Positions 47,569 to 60,200 of a stretch of 64,000 nt of DNA are shown in pieces. Where the stretch lies: NCBI GenBank assembly GCA_014898425.1, contig RCSZ01000006.1:2604001-2668000 (forward strand), read 5' to 3'. The stretch comes from Botryotinia globosa. Taxonomy: Eukaryota > Ascomycota > Leotiomycetes > Helotiales > Sclerotiniaceae. The position numbers and the translations under genes were made by a program. The notes beneath the pieces were generated by a model. The model was not told where the DNA came from, did not search any database, and saw only the letters and a program-made list of their open reading frames with translations. The first letter of the stretch is position 1, and each line of letters begins with the position of its first letter.

Positions 47569-49409
47569 ATTACTAATATCTTTGATTTTTTCTCTATATT
47601 CACATCTATTCTTATCTTATTCTTCTTTAAAATATTTTATTGATTAATATTCTTTTTTTATATATATCCAATAATAATTACATTAATTAAAAAAATCTAA
47701 ATATTATTGTAATTTGTTATATAAATTGTTTTTAAAACTATTATTATTTCTGAAATCTTTGAAATTACTCCAATTATTACTATAATTATTATTACTATAG
47801 AACTTTCTATTAATAAATAATATTACATCCTTTTTATTTTTATATAATCTTTTCTATATATTAATAAATTATTACAATTAATTAATCAAATTAGATATCT
47901 TTTTTTTTGAAATTAAAACAAATTAAATTATATATTTTTATATTTTTATAAATAAATATAAGCTTATTATAAAAATAGAATATTTACTACATAACAGAAT
48001 CAAATCAATATTATAATATACATAATTGCTTAATTATAATTATAAAATATTTATTGAATAACTTATTTCTATACTCTTTTTTAATCGATTTCAGAATAAT
48101 ACTATTTCATTTCGATAGTATATTTTATTGATATTCATTTTCTTTAAAATTATTTTATATATAGATACAAAGCTCTTTAAATATTAATAATAATAAACTA
48201 TAATTAATATAAAAAAACTAAAATATACTTTCTTTAAATATAATTGGAAACACCTTATAATACATATTTATAAATACCTCCACATATTATAAGATTTTAT
48301 AAAATATCGAAAACTTGAAATCGAAATTATGATTATTCTTATTATATTTCTTATTATTAATATAGAATTTCGATAAATTAACAAAAAATTATATATTAAA
48401 ATATAATACTAATATCTTATTTTTCAGGATTTATAACCTTTATCATTTCTATCACTATTATTATTTCTATTATTAGAGTTTCCTACATTATCATTTTCAT
48501 TATACTCATTTTTATTGTTTTTGTTTGTATATTTGAAATTATTTTTAATAAATTTATAAATAGTTTTAAATTTAAATTTAGATTTCTTAATATTAATATT
48601 TTTTAAAGCTTTTTGAATTTATACTTTTGTTTATTTATTAATAATAGTTTTATAAAATTGTTTAAATAAAGCTATAAATACTTTAACATTTGTTTTTGAT
48701 AAATATATTCCTCGAATATATAATATTATATATAACTTTTGTATATAAATCTAATAGATTTTCAGAAATTATATAGCTATAAATATTCTGAAATTATAGT
48801 GAAAGATTTCTATTAGATTATTATTATTAATATTCTTATAATTGTATTGTTTATATTTAAATTTGATATATTTAATAAACTTTTTATTATTAATAGCCAT
48901 AGCTCCTTTATTGTTTAGTATTGCTTTTAATGAATTAAGCTATTCCTTATATTTTTCTTCTTTTTTTTTGTGTATATTTTATCAATGATATTCTTAATAG
49001 TTAGAGTAATATCGTTTTCCGATATGATCATATATATAAATAAGGGTATTTCAAGAGTTATTATAAATATATATATATTTATATATACAAGAAAGTTTCT
49101 TATAAATATAAAAAATAATAAAAATCTTTGTTTTTACATATTACAATATATAATATAAAAATGAATGTATAATGAATACAAAATCGATTTATTACATTTA
49201 TTAAAACCAAACTTCTTGAATATATCTTCCCAATATAATTATTTGGAGTATATTTTTTAGTATTACAAGAAAAGATAATGTACTATATCTAATATAATAA
49301 TATCTTTTTTATAATTTTTTTTAGAATTTCTATCAATCCTAAATATTATATAAAAACATCCAATACTTTTAATAGAATTGAAAACCTTAATTTATAATAT
49401 CACTAATTA

Positions 49410-49580
49410 ATATTAATATCAATTTAATTGATATAAATATAAATATTTAATTTTATATTGTTATATTTATTCTTAATTATTATTATCTATAGGAAATTAG
49501 GTACTAAATATATAGGGAAGCGCTAGCACGACGCTAGTTAATACAATACCCTCTTTAATCACATGATCGATGTCCCAACA
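49410..49580. repeat. Dispersed 180-bp repeat, copy B, LTR-like
   Basis: Less mutated than copy A at 43265. On the minus strand it starts TGTTGGGACATCGATCATG at 49580. It lies about 125 bp beyond the 3' end of the cyclase gene, at the very edge of the AT desert. Confidence 0.55.
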
Positions 49581-49704
49581 GTAATGAATATCCTTAAGTA
49601 GTAGAAATTTTTCCAAGGATTTTCTTGATAAAAAGATTTCTTTCGAATATGTTTTTTTAATGGATTTTTTTTTCGAATCTACAAACTTCTATGGGCTCTG
49701 TATA

Positions 49705-51104
49705 TCACAATACTACCTTTGACTCCTCACCTCCATACCTAGATATCACAATTGAAGTCAAAAGATTGCCTGAAGCAGCGACCAAACACCCATCCACCAA
49801 CCTCCATTCCTCAGCGCTGAGTTGTCCCTGACGACTCAGGGCTCTTAGCTCTTCTAAAATTTCATTCTCAGTCCAGAGCTGTATGGCATAAGCCATTGAC
49901 TTCGCTGCTGTAACATCATTGATACAATTGACCTGCATAGTAGTATGTACTAGATTAATCATCTCCTTTGCTCTTCCTTCAATAAATTGCTTTGCTTCTT
50001 TATCATACGAAGCAATATCATTGGCAATAGAGATTTGATCACCAAGGTAGCCGAAAAGGCGACGAAGCTTTGGACTATGTAAGTCAACCCTCAAATGTAG
50101 AGAGAATTTGGTACACGCCCACGTAAATCTGATAAGAATTATTGTCAGAGAAACTCAGAAAATTGGAATGGCTGCTTCTACCTATTTGCAATGTCATCAT
50201 AACGGTAATCAAGGTATTCCCGTATAGATGAAAATTTCTCAGGGTGCTCATGACGACAAAAATCAATAAGTTCTTGAAGTACCTCTGCACCTGCGTTTCC
50301 TCCATCTTCCTTATCCCCGTCTAAGAATCCTCGTCTGATTTCATGCATTCGTCTCTGTAGTGGAGTATCTGCTATAGATTTGGAAACATTGCCTTGGATA
50401 CGTCCAATGAAATCATCTCGCACCTGGCTGGTCTTCGAGCAATAAGCTTGATGACTAGAACGACATACTTAGAGGGCTACTTACAAATTCTGAGGATGCA
50501 TTTTCCCACATGTCTAGAGATTGTGAGAACAGGCTCTAAGAGGATAAGCTGAGACTAGGAAAAGCGGCTTACCGTCAAATATGAAGATCAAAATCACGCT
50601 TTGAGCCAGAAGCTGGATTCGATTCTCATCCGCATCAGCAAACATGTAAATGCTAAAGCGACTATATGTGTCCAGAACCGGACTTCGGAGCTGGCGTCTG
50701 GCAAGAGTTGCCATAGATTGTCCATTGGTTAGCATGGCATCTTTGCAGTGTTGATCCTGCGCAAATAACTCAAGTAACTCTCTCGTCGCCCTCTCATTTG
50801 CTTCCCAGTGTTTGCTCTGGCGAAAAGTTCCAAGCCCAGTGTGAACAGGTAGATTAGCTGCTTCAGGGTAGATGGAAATTCTATTGCTCCTAGTATCTCC
50901 CTGTATTTCGACTGATTGTAGTTGCAGCACGTCATTGAGAGTGATCTGTTGTGCCTGCAGCCATTTTGGCTTCCGAGGGAGATAATCGTAAATGTATCTA
51001 ATTGGACAAATTATATCCGCATCCTTTCCATTAGTAAAGTTATCGAAACCAGCCGGGAGCTTCTTGAGTGATCCGTTGCCATTGGCTTTCATAACAAGAT
51101 TCAT
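49705..51104 (-). CDS. Sesquiterpene cyclase (class I terpene synthase)
   Basis: Cyclises a prenyl diphosphate, most likely farnesyl diphosphate, using three Mg2+ ions. Exons 51104-50573, 50513-50485, 50423-50182 and 50128-49705 give 408 residues; introns are 53-61 nt. The tiny 29-nt exon 2 completes the aspartate-rich motif: exon 1 ends FIFD and exon 2 supplies DMWENASSEF, so DDMWE (D177-E181) is DDxxE. The second metal motif NDIASYDKE (N304, S308, E312) is the canonical NDxxSxxxE. FTWACTKFSLHL precedes it, as in fungal cyclases. The C-terminus is complete. The P450 gene lies upstream on the same strand, suggesting a shared pathway. The product skeleton cannot be told from sequence. The coding region is not RIP-mutated although an AT desert starts 100 bp away. 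Confidence 0.92.
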
Positions 51105-51849
51105 GTTGAGGAGCCTTGTTTGACAAAATTAAAGATTTCAAGGGGTTCCAGCCTTCAGGGTCTTTAAATGTTGGAAGTGCTTGCCCAAGCCATTAATAGT
51201 TCGTCAGCCAACTCAAGACTACCTTTCGCCCGCTATCAGGGTGTTTCTGCAGGTTTCTGCAGGGTAGGAATGGCTAAGAAGTTCATCACTATGGAGAATG
51301 ATGTTACAATCATGCAGCGACATGTGCGGCGTAAATAATCACTGCATGAGACATTTGGGAAGGTGCTCCGATAGAGCACGAAGTGTGGAGCACGAATTGA
51401 GGATATTACCAGGGGAAACCTGGTAGTGATGTGGAGCGAAAGTGACTCCTGCTTAAGTCAGTTACTGTGATTATATCGAAGAAGCAGGGCTAGTGTGGTG
51501 TTTTCCATCACTTTGGCCAGATGACCGAGGAGTTATTTGATTTAGCATTGCAATGCTGACTACGGTTTCTATTCGTATATTGAGTCTTCGGTAAAATTCT
51601 ACCAAGTATCAAATACATCACTGAACCATGAATATCAAAGTTTGGCACCTGTCAAGGGACTCAACTGTTGAAGAATGCGAGATTTACCCGTCTAAGGACA
51701 GAGAAATTTCTGCCTGTTATGGTATGTCATCAAGTAGGTTATGAAAAAATGCCAATCTAGGGATCTATATGCGACCTCCCGGAGTTATGCTTCATCATGA
51801 TCGTTTATACAACGACACATCCTCCCAATCCATCGTAGAACTGGACTTT
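51105..51849. other. Intergenic promoter region of the cyclase gene
   Basis: About 0.75 kb between the cyclase start and the P450 3' end. Base composition is balanced; no gene or repeat recognised. A plus-strand ORF at 51769-51963 is antisense to the P450 last exon. Confidence 0.55.
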
Positions 51850-53839
51850 TTACAGTCTTTTGCCAAGAATCTTTACTCTGACCCCAAGACTATCTGGATA
51901 TGGCTCTCCGATGAAACAATCCCGGACAGATTCAACATCCCGTTCTCGCAAGGTATCATGTAGCTGTAGTTCATACCTTTTGAGCAATGTAGCTAATACT
52001 ACGTATAGCTCGGTATAGGCAAATCTTGAGAAGTTGCCAGAAGTCAGTCTCGATTAGGCTCAATCAAAGAGAAAATCGGAGCAGGAGCATACCTAATTCC
52101 CTGACACATCCGAGTACCCTTCCCAAACGGCACAAAGTAACATTCTGGGACGGGATCTTTCCCCAACCAGCGATTTGGATTAAATTTGTGTGGATTCTCA
52201 TATATATTAGGATCAAGTAGGATATCGTGAATTGTCATGCTTGTCGGCGTCTTATGATGAGTCAGCCAACCAATTTCTCGATCACAAAAGAAAAAAATGC
52301 AGAACTTGCCATTGCTGGTATCTTCCAACTCTTATAGACTAGCTCAGTATGAGCCATTAATGGCATTCTTGATGTGATAATTGCAGATATTCGTAATGCC
52401 TCCTTGACGGTTGCAACCTAATCTGGTAAGTTGTAGGTCGAATGAAAGGATTGAATGACTGTATAATACCAAGTAAGGAAGCTCTTCTAAAGATTTTGCA
52501 GATGGTAAAATGGAGTAATCGGGCATTGCTATATCTATTTCATCCCGTAGTCGTCTCAAAACTTGAGGTTCAGACAGTATGTAAAACATGATGATGCTTA
52601 GAGCGCGGGATGTGGTTTCGGCTGCTGCGGATATCACCACAACTGCTTCGTGAGCAAGGCGTTTTGCTGATTTCTCATGAGCTGGTAGATTGCTATCTGT
52701 TATACATTGAAACAAGGCCATATTAGAAGAAGTTTCGTGAGTTTTCGGCTTTTCTTGGCTCGCCTGTTGCTGGGATAAAAATCGCTCGGCAAAAGCTCGC
52801 ATTTCCTACAGTATAGAACCATCATGTCAGTCCTGAGAAGTAAATTCCTTTATTCAAGGAATGATACTCACAGCATGATACTGCACCAGTCTGGATAGTT
52901 CAGGCATGAAGAATTTCAGAATGTTTATAGGAATATAAAGAGCTACGGTCATCATCCAGGGAAACTGCTTCATCAGCGGCGTTATTCTGGCAACAGCCCT
53001 TATTGTTGCGCTCCAGTCGACTGCAAGCGTCTTGTTTTCTTGAAGGTTTTTCATTTCCCCGAGCGCATATCTTGTGATTGTATCTGTGGTGAAGGCCAGG
53101 AAGGTAACGCGGAGGTCAATTATTTCTTTCGTACTCAAATACCGTTCAAATTGGTCCGAGAGAATTCGTACTTGGTCTAGTATCAGAGGTTGAGCATCGG
53201 ATATCGCACGCGTAGAGAGTAAATGACTATTGGCAGCGCGACGCTTTCGATGGACATCATGCTCAACTGTACCAAAAGCTGCGACGGGTAATTAGACCAG
53301 ATCGATTATCTTCAAATTCGATAACTACTCACTACCCAAAGGTGCGCCAGCCATACTTGCAGCTGGCGGATATTTGTCCCTTCTGGTAGGATTCCCGGCG
53401 TACAGTGTGTCAAACCAGTCAGGGTCTTGTACGTGGAGCTCAAATGGATTTATTCTAACAATAGGTCCTAGCCAGTCAGCTTTTATCGATGTCGATATCG
53501 ATTATGATTGAAGTCGGCAGTATTTTAATTACCATATATTTCATGCATTCGCTGTATTTCCCAAGCAAATTGCCCCCCATGGCCTTTCACCAGGTCGAAG
53601 TAGAATTCATACCACTTTGTAAGAGCAGCGAGCTTAGGACCTGGAAATCTGGCCAAAGGGTGTAGAAACAGACGATAGACAGTTAAGACGGCAACATAGC
53701 AAACTACCGTCAATATGATGGCAGCTGTAGGCCCGATAATGCTCATTTGCTGGAAAAACATTGAAGTGTAGGTACAAGAGCAATTGACAGAACTAGAGGA
53801 AACAGGTCTTCTCTCCGACAACTTTGACGTTCTTGACAC
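51850..53839 (-). CDS. Cytochrome P450 monooxygenase, seven exons
   Basis: Membrane-bound haem monooxygenase, probably oxidising the cyclase product. Exons 53839-53533, 53467-53336, 53278-52872, 52805-52470, 52417-52310, 52250-52093, 52024-51850 give 540 residues; later in-frame methionines at about residues 27 and 32 could be the true start. A membrane anchor follows ([17 protein letters not shown]), then the [13 protein letters not shown] hinge. The I-helix is SAAAETTSR (about 341-349). The ExxR pair is EALR (E400-R403). The haem-binding segment [10 protein letters not shown] has its cysteine at about 479. The intron 52309-52251 has a GC donor (ATG|GCAAGT) and an AAG acceptor. All key residues are present. 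The last exon ends [10 protein letters not shown]. The specific family is not assigned. Confidence 0.92.
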
Positions 53840-55748
53840 ATTGCTCTGTGCTTACTGTGCTGTATAAAACTGAAATGAGAACACATAAAGCCAATGATAA
53901 GAGCATCTCCACTTGAACGAGAAGGTCAGCGGCTTCAAGATAGCTAGCTCATGACTAAAGTGCTATGGCCTTGCGTCCAAAAGCACCATAATTATACTTT
54001 GTAGACATCCTGTCTGCAGTCGATAATCTCTCTGCAACCTTCCATATGTGACATATCCCCATACCACTAGTTGATAACGATGCCTCTCTACCAAGTACAT
54101 AAAAGGTTTCCTACGATGGGTTCGGTTTTCGATTTTTACGCTGCGCATGCATCAAAAAAACGTATCCAGGACCTGTCCATATTGGGTTTAGCTTGTATAA
54201 TCTAACCAATCAGCCACCCACCACGTGAAAAAGAGAGTTTGATATCTTCGCAAACGAGCGGGTCGGGGGAGGGGTGATGAAACAACCTTGAAAACCTCCT
54301 ATCATATTGGTAGTATTCATGCAATTCAACTGTAGAGAGGCCTGCGTCGGGACCCCGACCAGATATTGATTGGGAAATCGTTAATTTTTCGTGGGGAATT
54401 TTATGCGGTCTAGGTCAAAATGCTTAAAGCCGAGGCTCGCGTCAGGCTCAAATTCAACAAGTACTTCGTAATCTAAGATCATTTTTTAAGTTGAATAAAA
54501 TAAAGACATATCATAAACAATAAGTTTTTCAATTTTTGCGTTCATTTTGAAATCGAAAATTTGAATATCTGATGTAAAAGTAAAATTTGAGAGTACTACC
54601 GTTTTTTTGTTATGCCCGTCCCATCGTTCAGAGTGAGGCATGGCACCATTGACAAGCATACAAAAACACGAGTGCTGCATTGCATTACCAAGTCGATGAT
54701 ACAGCTCAAAGTGGAGTCGCCTTGGCCGTATCTAATTGGCCCTCAATAGTCTTCCGCTGCACCCTAGGAACAAATGATGCGCCGAACTTGCCGTTCTATC
54801 ACACTCCTGTAACCTGTTGCACCACCGCTCCACTACCTGTAAGAGGTGGCGGGGGGCGTATAATCGGACGAACTGTCTCCACCAGTGCTCCGCTGTGGAC
54901 CTGTGGCATGCTAAGGTATTGACTTGACCATAATTTGCCTCCATGCTGCTCATGGTTCTTAAGTGCTATCCATGTATGGTTGAAGCAAACGCTGACCGAT
55001 TTTCTTTTCTGCACTATGCACAGTCGATCTCCAACTGATTTGAAGATCGATAATTGAGATCGATAGCTGTGACTCGAGAGTTTATCGGCAGTAGAAAGCT
55101 CTATCAGTAATCTGACGACAAAGTCTCCCAATCTTCTAGCCGTTCTGGTAATATTGTGGTGAATGCCAATTGAAGAGGATTCGAAACAAAAATGATTCCA
55201 GGACCATCTTCGACGCCGATTATGAGCCCGGACAACATGCTGGTACGAAGGTAATGTAGATTCGCAAAAGCCAAAAAGTGGCTCAAAGGAAACACCACCT
55301 GGTTTAATGACCTTCCCCATTCTCTGTGAAATAAACTCTCATAAAAACCGTGATATGTACTCTCATATACATTATGCACGAAGTATAAACAAGGCTTCTT
55401 GTCCAATGTACCTGGGACATTGCAGGCTTAGGTAGGATCTATCCTAGCTTTCTCCAATTACATGTGCAATCGCTTCTGAATTTCAACATCGGACAAAATG
55501 AGCGGCCACAATGATAAAAGCTTTCCTCAAATAGTATACTCAGGAGTTAATAGCCCTGCAAGCGAGGAATAGAATTGCAGTTCCTCCGAGTATCCTACTG
55601 TATTGGGGTGGTAATCTTTTGTTACATCAGAAGCGATGGGTATATTTCAACATGTAAGATACGCGAGACCCAGAGGTTTGGTACATATATGTACAGAGCG
55701 GGTAGCCAAAGTGAGTACGGTATAACAACCCACAGTTGAGAGATCCAG
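53840..55748. other. Intergenic region of the terpenoid island
   Basis: 1.9 kb between divergent genes (P450 - and membrane protein +). Several overlapping ORFs of 60-170 codons occur at 54680-55406 on both strands, but none shows a family motif. No RNA gene was recognised. Confidence 0.5.
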
Positions 55749-57077
55749 TTGATAGGTCTCCTGCCAGGAAAGATGATTCTGGACTCGCAGCATTCCCGTC
55801 TGTTCAACCCGCAAATGAACTTCGAAGCTAGGCAAGAGTTGCCAAAGTCCTACCGTGGGCTCAATGACCGTGGAGCACAGGTCATTGTCATTGTAGCAGT
55901 TTTCTGGACGATCGCAACGATATCTGTTGTACTGCGACTTCATGCTCGTCGTATGAAGGGAATCGCGTTCATGATTGAAGATTGGCTGGTGGTAGGAGCG
56001 TTAGTAAGTGTCCCCCACAGAGACTTTCAAAGGAAATTGACTAACCAGTGGCAGATAATATTTTATGGGTTTGGGAGTGGACACATAATGCTGGTCGTTT
56101 TGGGGGGTTCTGGATGGCATGTGGATCAATTGAATCCCGCACAGCTCATGACAGCCCAAAAGGTATCAACCAAACTCACTCTGCATGAATTTAAATTGCA
56201 AGAGCAAGCTGACATCTATCATCAGGTCTTGCTTGCAAATCAAATGCTGTACGGTGTCGGGCTCGGATTAATCAAAAGTAGTATCACCATCATGTTAATC
56301 AGGATATTTGCGGTCCCGAAATTCAGACTCGCAGGATACTTTGTCTTAGCAATGTGCGTTTCATGGACCGTAATGACAATCCTGATAGCTTTCCTTATCT
56401 GTCGTCCTTTGGGCTATAATTGGAATCTTCAACCTACAGCTGGACATTGTGGGAACACGATATCTGCCTATACAGCCGTTGGGATTGTAGATATCATCAC
56501 GGACATGATGATTCTCCTACTTCCCCAGCCTATAATTTGGAGGCTGCAAATGCCAACAGCAAAAAAAATCGCACTTGCAGCGTTGATGTGTTTTGGTTTG
56601 TTGTAAGTCTTCATTCATTGTGATGCAAATTACGAGTTAACTTTGAGTAGTACTATCGCTATGAGCGTTGCACGAGTGGTAACAATTCTCAATACCGATT
56701 TCTCCGATTTTACTTACAACCTCTACAATTATATCTGGCCCGTGATAGAGTTCGGTGTTGCTATCTTTGTTTGCTGCGGTCCCCTGTTGCGTCCAATATT
56801 GACCCCCATTATTGGAGCCCTTGCCTCGATCAGCACTCGACTGGGGTCAAAGCAGGATTCAAGAAGACAGAGTTCGACGACCAAAAGAGGGGGCCACCGT
56901 GGATTCAGTCACTTGGGAGAAGATGGTTTGCCCCTTCAGCCGATTGCGGAAGGAACGCACACCAACAGTATCAGCGCCACCATCGGCGCGGGGAACAACA
57001 GAACAAGCACTTCCGGCAACGCTAGATCTTCTGACAACAAGGTCATTGTGGTAGAGACTGCGTGGGATTGTGCATAG
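55749..57077 (+). CDS. Rhodopsin-domain seven-helix membrane protein (PTH11-like)
   Basis: Fungal integral membrane protein of the family often annotated as rhodopsin or PTH11-like; its ligand and role are unknown. Exons 55749-56003, 56055-56162, 56226-56602, 56651-57077 give 388 residues; a start at 55815 (MNFEARQELP) is also plausible. Seven hydrophobic segments are visible, among them IVIVAVFWTIATISVV, DWLVVGALIIFYG, SSITIMLIRIF, VLAMCVSWTVMTILIAF, IVDIITDMMILLLP, LAALMCFGL and VIEFGVAIFVCCGPLL. The EDW before helix 2 and RPLGYNWN after helix 4 are family hallmarks. The tail is polar and disordered. Introns 1 (51 nt) and 2 (63 nt) are multiples of three without stops, so unspliced RNA would still translate. 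Removing intron 1 restores GALIIFYG. Confidence 0.88.
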
Positions 57078-57340
57078 TCTCTAATATTTCTCTAATTTGG
57101 AATCAGGGATGCACTGCTAATTCGATTGTCAGACTGGGTCGATAAGCTAGGGTTCTAGGGACTGGCTAGGATAAGAGAATGAGCACTAGTACGATTTGGG
57201 AACGAGTATAAGATAATTTTGTAAATGTCATATTAAGATGTATAAATATCAACATGAAACGGGCCTTTAGCAACCCCTTTCTACGGAGGTTGACGGCATA
57301 AGTATTGTAAAACACATCAAAAAGCGGCCGAGCTTTTCCC
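57078..57340. other. 3' flank and transition to second AT block
   Basis: A short hairpin AAAAGCGGCCGAGCTTTT lies at 57321-57338, just before the sharp change to AT-rich sequence. It could help terminate transcription or simply mark the boundary; no function is shown. Confidence 0.4.
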
Positions 57341-59223
57341 TATATATAGAGGCTTTAGCTAATAAAAATCACATGTTCTTTAAAAATTAATATAATGAAC
57401 TTCAAATAATAAAAGTATGATAAAGAATCTTTTGAGAATCAAAAAAGTATCAATTTCATTAATATTTGATACATATATTATTAGTATTAATAACTATCTA
57501 ATATCTGTTTTTTATACTTCTAAATAAACCAATTAAATATTTATATAATTTAGTCTTCTATACTTTATTAATTACAATTCTAAATTTATTATAACTCATC
57601 TTGTTATGTAGATAATAATCCTATAGAAAACAAATACTTCAATATATTAATCTCTAATCATTTCAAATCGAATTGGAATTTCTAGTATCAATAATATAGA
57701 AGGAGATAAAATAAATTTAGTAAATAAGAAAATTGATATTAAAGATAATGATAATAATATATAATCGGTTATTTTAATAATATCAATATATAAATTTTAA
57801 TAAACTTCAAACTAGAACACTATAAACATCAAAAAGATTCTTATAAGATTCTTAAAGATACTTAGAAATACTAATTCTGATTGAATTTATTAAAATAATA
57901 TAAAAGAGAATAATTCTATTTATTAAAACCTTTGAATTCCCTTTTATAAAGATATATAGAGCAAATTAATGTTTTATATAATACACGCTGTTAATCTCCG
58001 TAATGTTTAGATTTTAATGAGGACTAATATTATAACGATAAATATTTTCCCTTTTGGAGTAACAATCCAAGTGTTGATTGAAGGGATAGCAAAATTAAAG
58101 CTACTGCGGAACGTGCTTTAGAATTCGCACTAATCATTGTTATAAGGTAAATCGACTTCGCCTATGAGTTTTCAATAAAAATTCTTTTTTTAAGATTTTT
58201 ATAGTTATAATTATACTATACTTTCTCGAAAAGTAAGGGGTCCGAGGGCTCCAGGCCCCTTAATTTAATCCTTTTTAGAAGTTTTAAAATTATTAAATTA
58301 AAATTAAGGTTATAAACTTATATTCTTATCATCATCATTTTCTAATTTATTTAAATCAAAAGATTGATTTGAATTTATATTATCTTTAATATAAATTATC
58401 ACATTATTATCTAAGTTAAAATACTCAGAAATCCTAACTTTATCTTTTTTAAAAAAATATAATATATTATTATACAAAAATCTTTATATTGCAAAATCAT
58501 TTGAAAATTTAAAAGAATATTAAAAGAATATCTACGAATAATAGTCTTTTCTTTAATTTTCTTTATAATATCAAAAGTAGATATAGAGTTTATTATAATA
58601 AGAATAAGAATAAGAATTTGATTATAATTCTTGATTTTAAAATCTAATAAATCTTTTATTTTGAGTTTAGGATTTTACTACTATTAGAATTGAAAAGAAG
58701 ATTAAAATTCTAAAATTCTAAAATTTTATTGAAATAAAAGAAAAAAATATAAAGAAGAATTTATTTATTTAAATATCTTTATAATTGTATTTTTTTGATG
58801 AAACTTTTTCTAAACATTTCTAATCTATTGAATTAATAGAATTCGATAATTTGAAAACTTGAAATTATATAAATCTCAATTTATTTATTTATTGATATTC
58901 TTTTTATAATATTTCTCTTTATAATTTCTAATTACTGTCTTTGAAAGTTTATTGATTAAAATATCGAGAACTTAAATATATATTACAATTTCATCAAAAA
59001 TAGTAAAAATAATAATATTAAACTTTTTTAAACTTTTTTAAACTTTAATATAAACAAAAGATTCAAAAATCAATCTATTTTCGAATTTAATATTAAAATG
59101 AAACTTTTTTTAATCTTTTTATATTTCTGGTTTTGTAAAAAGATATATTTTAAAGTTTTTAATCTAATATTAATTTTATGATTGAATATTTATATTGATA
59201 TTGAAATCAATTTAAAAGCTTTC

Positions 59224-60200
59224 TGTGAGAACTATAAACTAAAGAAGAGTTGTCTTAATGGTTTAGTTATTAATAAAGATCTAAGAGGAAGTTGGAAGCG
59301 AGGCTTTCAACTTATAAGTCAATCACCCTACTTTCGGGCCACCCCTGTTTCGGGCCACCCTTTTACACCAAAAATCACTTTTTTAATCTATTAATATCTC
59401 TATCAATATTGAATACAGTTTAATAAAAATTTAAATCTATATAATTCAAATCATTCCAAATCTGTTTTGAAATTTTCAGATTTTTAGGATTTTTCTGGAT
59501 CGATTTCTAAAGCTTCGAAATATCGATTTTTAATTACATACAAATTACATACAAATCTAAAATTTCATAAAATCTATAATAACTTTTAAAGAAAAATAGT
59601 CAAAAATAAATTATAAATTTTTATTATAAATTTATAAAAGATTTAATCTAGAAAATCTCAAAAAAATGAAAAATTTCTTATAAATAAATATTTAAAAGAG
59701 TACCCTCAAAATTACAGGGATTATTTATACTATTTTTAATTCATTATATATTATATCTCTATATTTATTCATTTTTTTGATGTTTTTTTTGATTTTCTAT
59801 ATAGATTCAGATTTGAATTTTTTAAAAAAATATATAATTTTCTTTTAATAATTATTATCAAAAAGTTATTAAAGATTTTATAAAATTTTAAATTTGTATG
59901 TGATTTATATATAAATTAAAAATCGATATTTTGAAGCTTTAAAAATCGATACAGAAAAATCCTAAAATTCTAAAATTTTTAATATAAGTTTAGAATAACT
60001 TAAATTATATAAATCTAAATTTTTATTAAATTATATTCAATATTGATAGAGATATTGATAGGCCAAAAAAGTGATTTTTGGTGTAAAAGGGTGGCCCGAA
60101 AGAGGGGTGGCCCGAAAGTAGGGTGGTCGACTTACTTGAAAACTAGCTAAAATGACTAGTACAGCCGGTCACGTGCATAGAGGGTCCGTGCGCCCTTACA
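59224..60200 (+). mobile_element. Second copy of the 160-bp TG...CA element, split by an insertion
   Basis: Left part 59224-59316 (TGTGAGAACTATAAACTAAAG...) and right part 60135-60200 (ending CGTGCGCCCTTACA) correspond to the element at 36408-36568. Perfect 5-bp duplications CTTTC flank it (59219-59223 and 60201-60205). Without the 816-bp insertion and its TA it is 159 bp. Differences from the first copy are few and mostly transitions. Confidence 0.85.
59317..60132. mobile_element. 816-bp palindromic TIR element with TA target duplication
   Basis: Begins AGTCAATCACCCTACTTTCG and ends in the near-exact reverse complement (left end of the other strand: AGTCGACCACCCTACTTTCG). TA lies on both sides (59315-59316 and 60133-60134), and the uninterrupted sequence at 36515-36530 shows a single TA. 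Inverted arms extend about 275 bp on each side, far beyond the termini, leaving about 270 bp in the middle. Each arm carries two direct copies of TTTCGGGCCACCC near its end. No transposase frame is present. TA duplication suggests mobilisation by a Tc1/mariner-type transposase; the long arms make it a foldback-type non-autonomous element. Confidence 0.88.

Larger units (their letters stand above)
27631..49600. repeat. 22-kb RIP-degraded AT-rich desert
   Basis: Composition is overwhelmingly A and T, with short GC islets. ORFs are short and built from I, L, K, N and F, as expected from AT-rich noise. Repeat copies inside differ almost only by C/T and G/A exchanges, the product of repeat-induced point mutation. 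It must derive from transposable elements, several of which are listed separately. Stretches not listed (27.7-34.6, 38-39.9, 43.5-47.0 and 47.6-49.4 kb) hold no feature I can identify. A centromeric or pericentromeric role is possible but not shown. Confidence 0.85.

Noticed and set aside
54799..55406. Overlapping minus-strand frames between the P450 and membrane protein genes
   Set aside because: Several frames overlap in the same stretch with no recognisable domain or consistent splice model.
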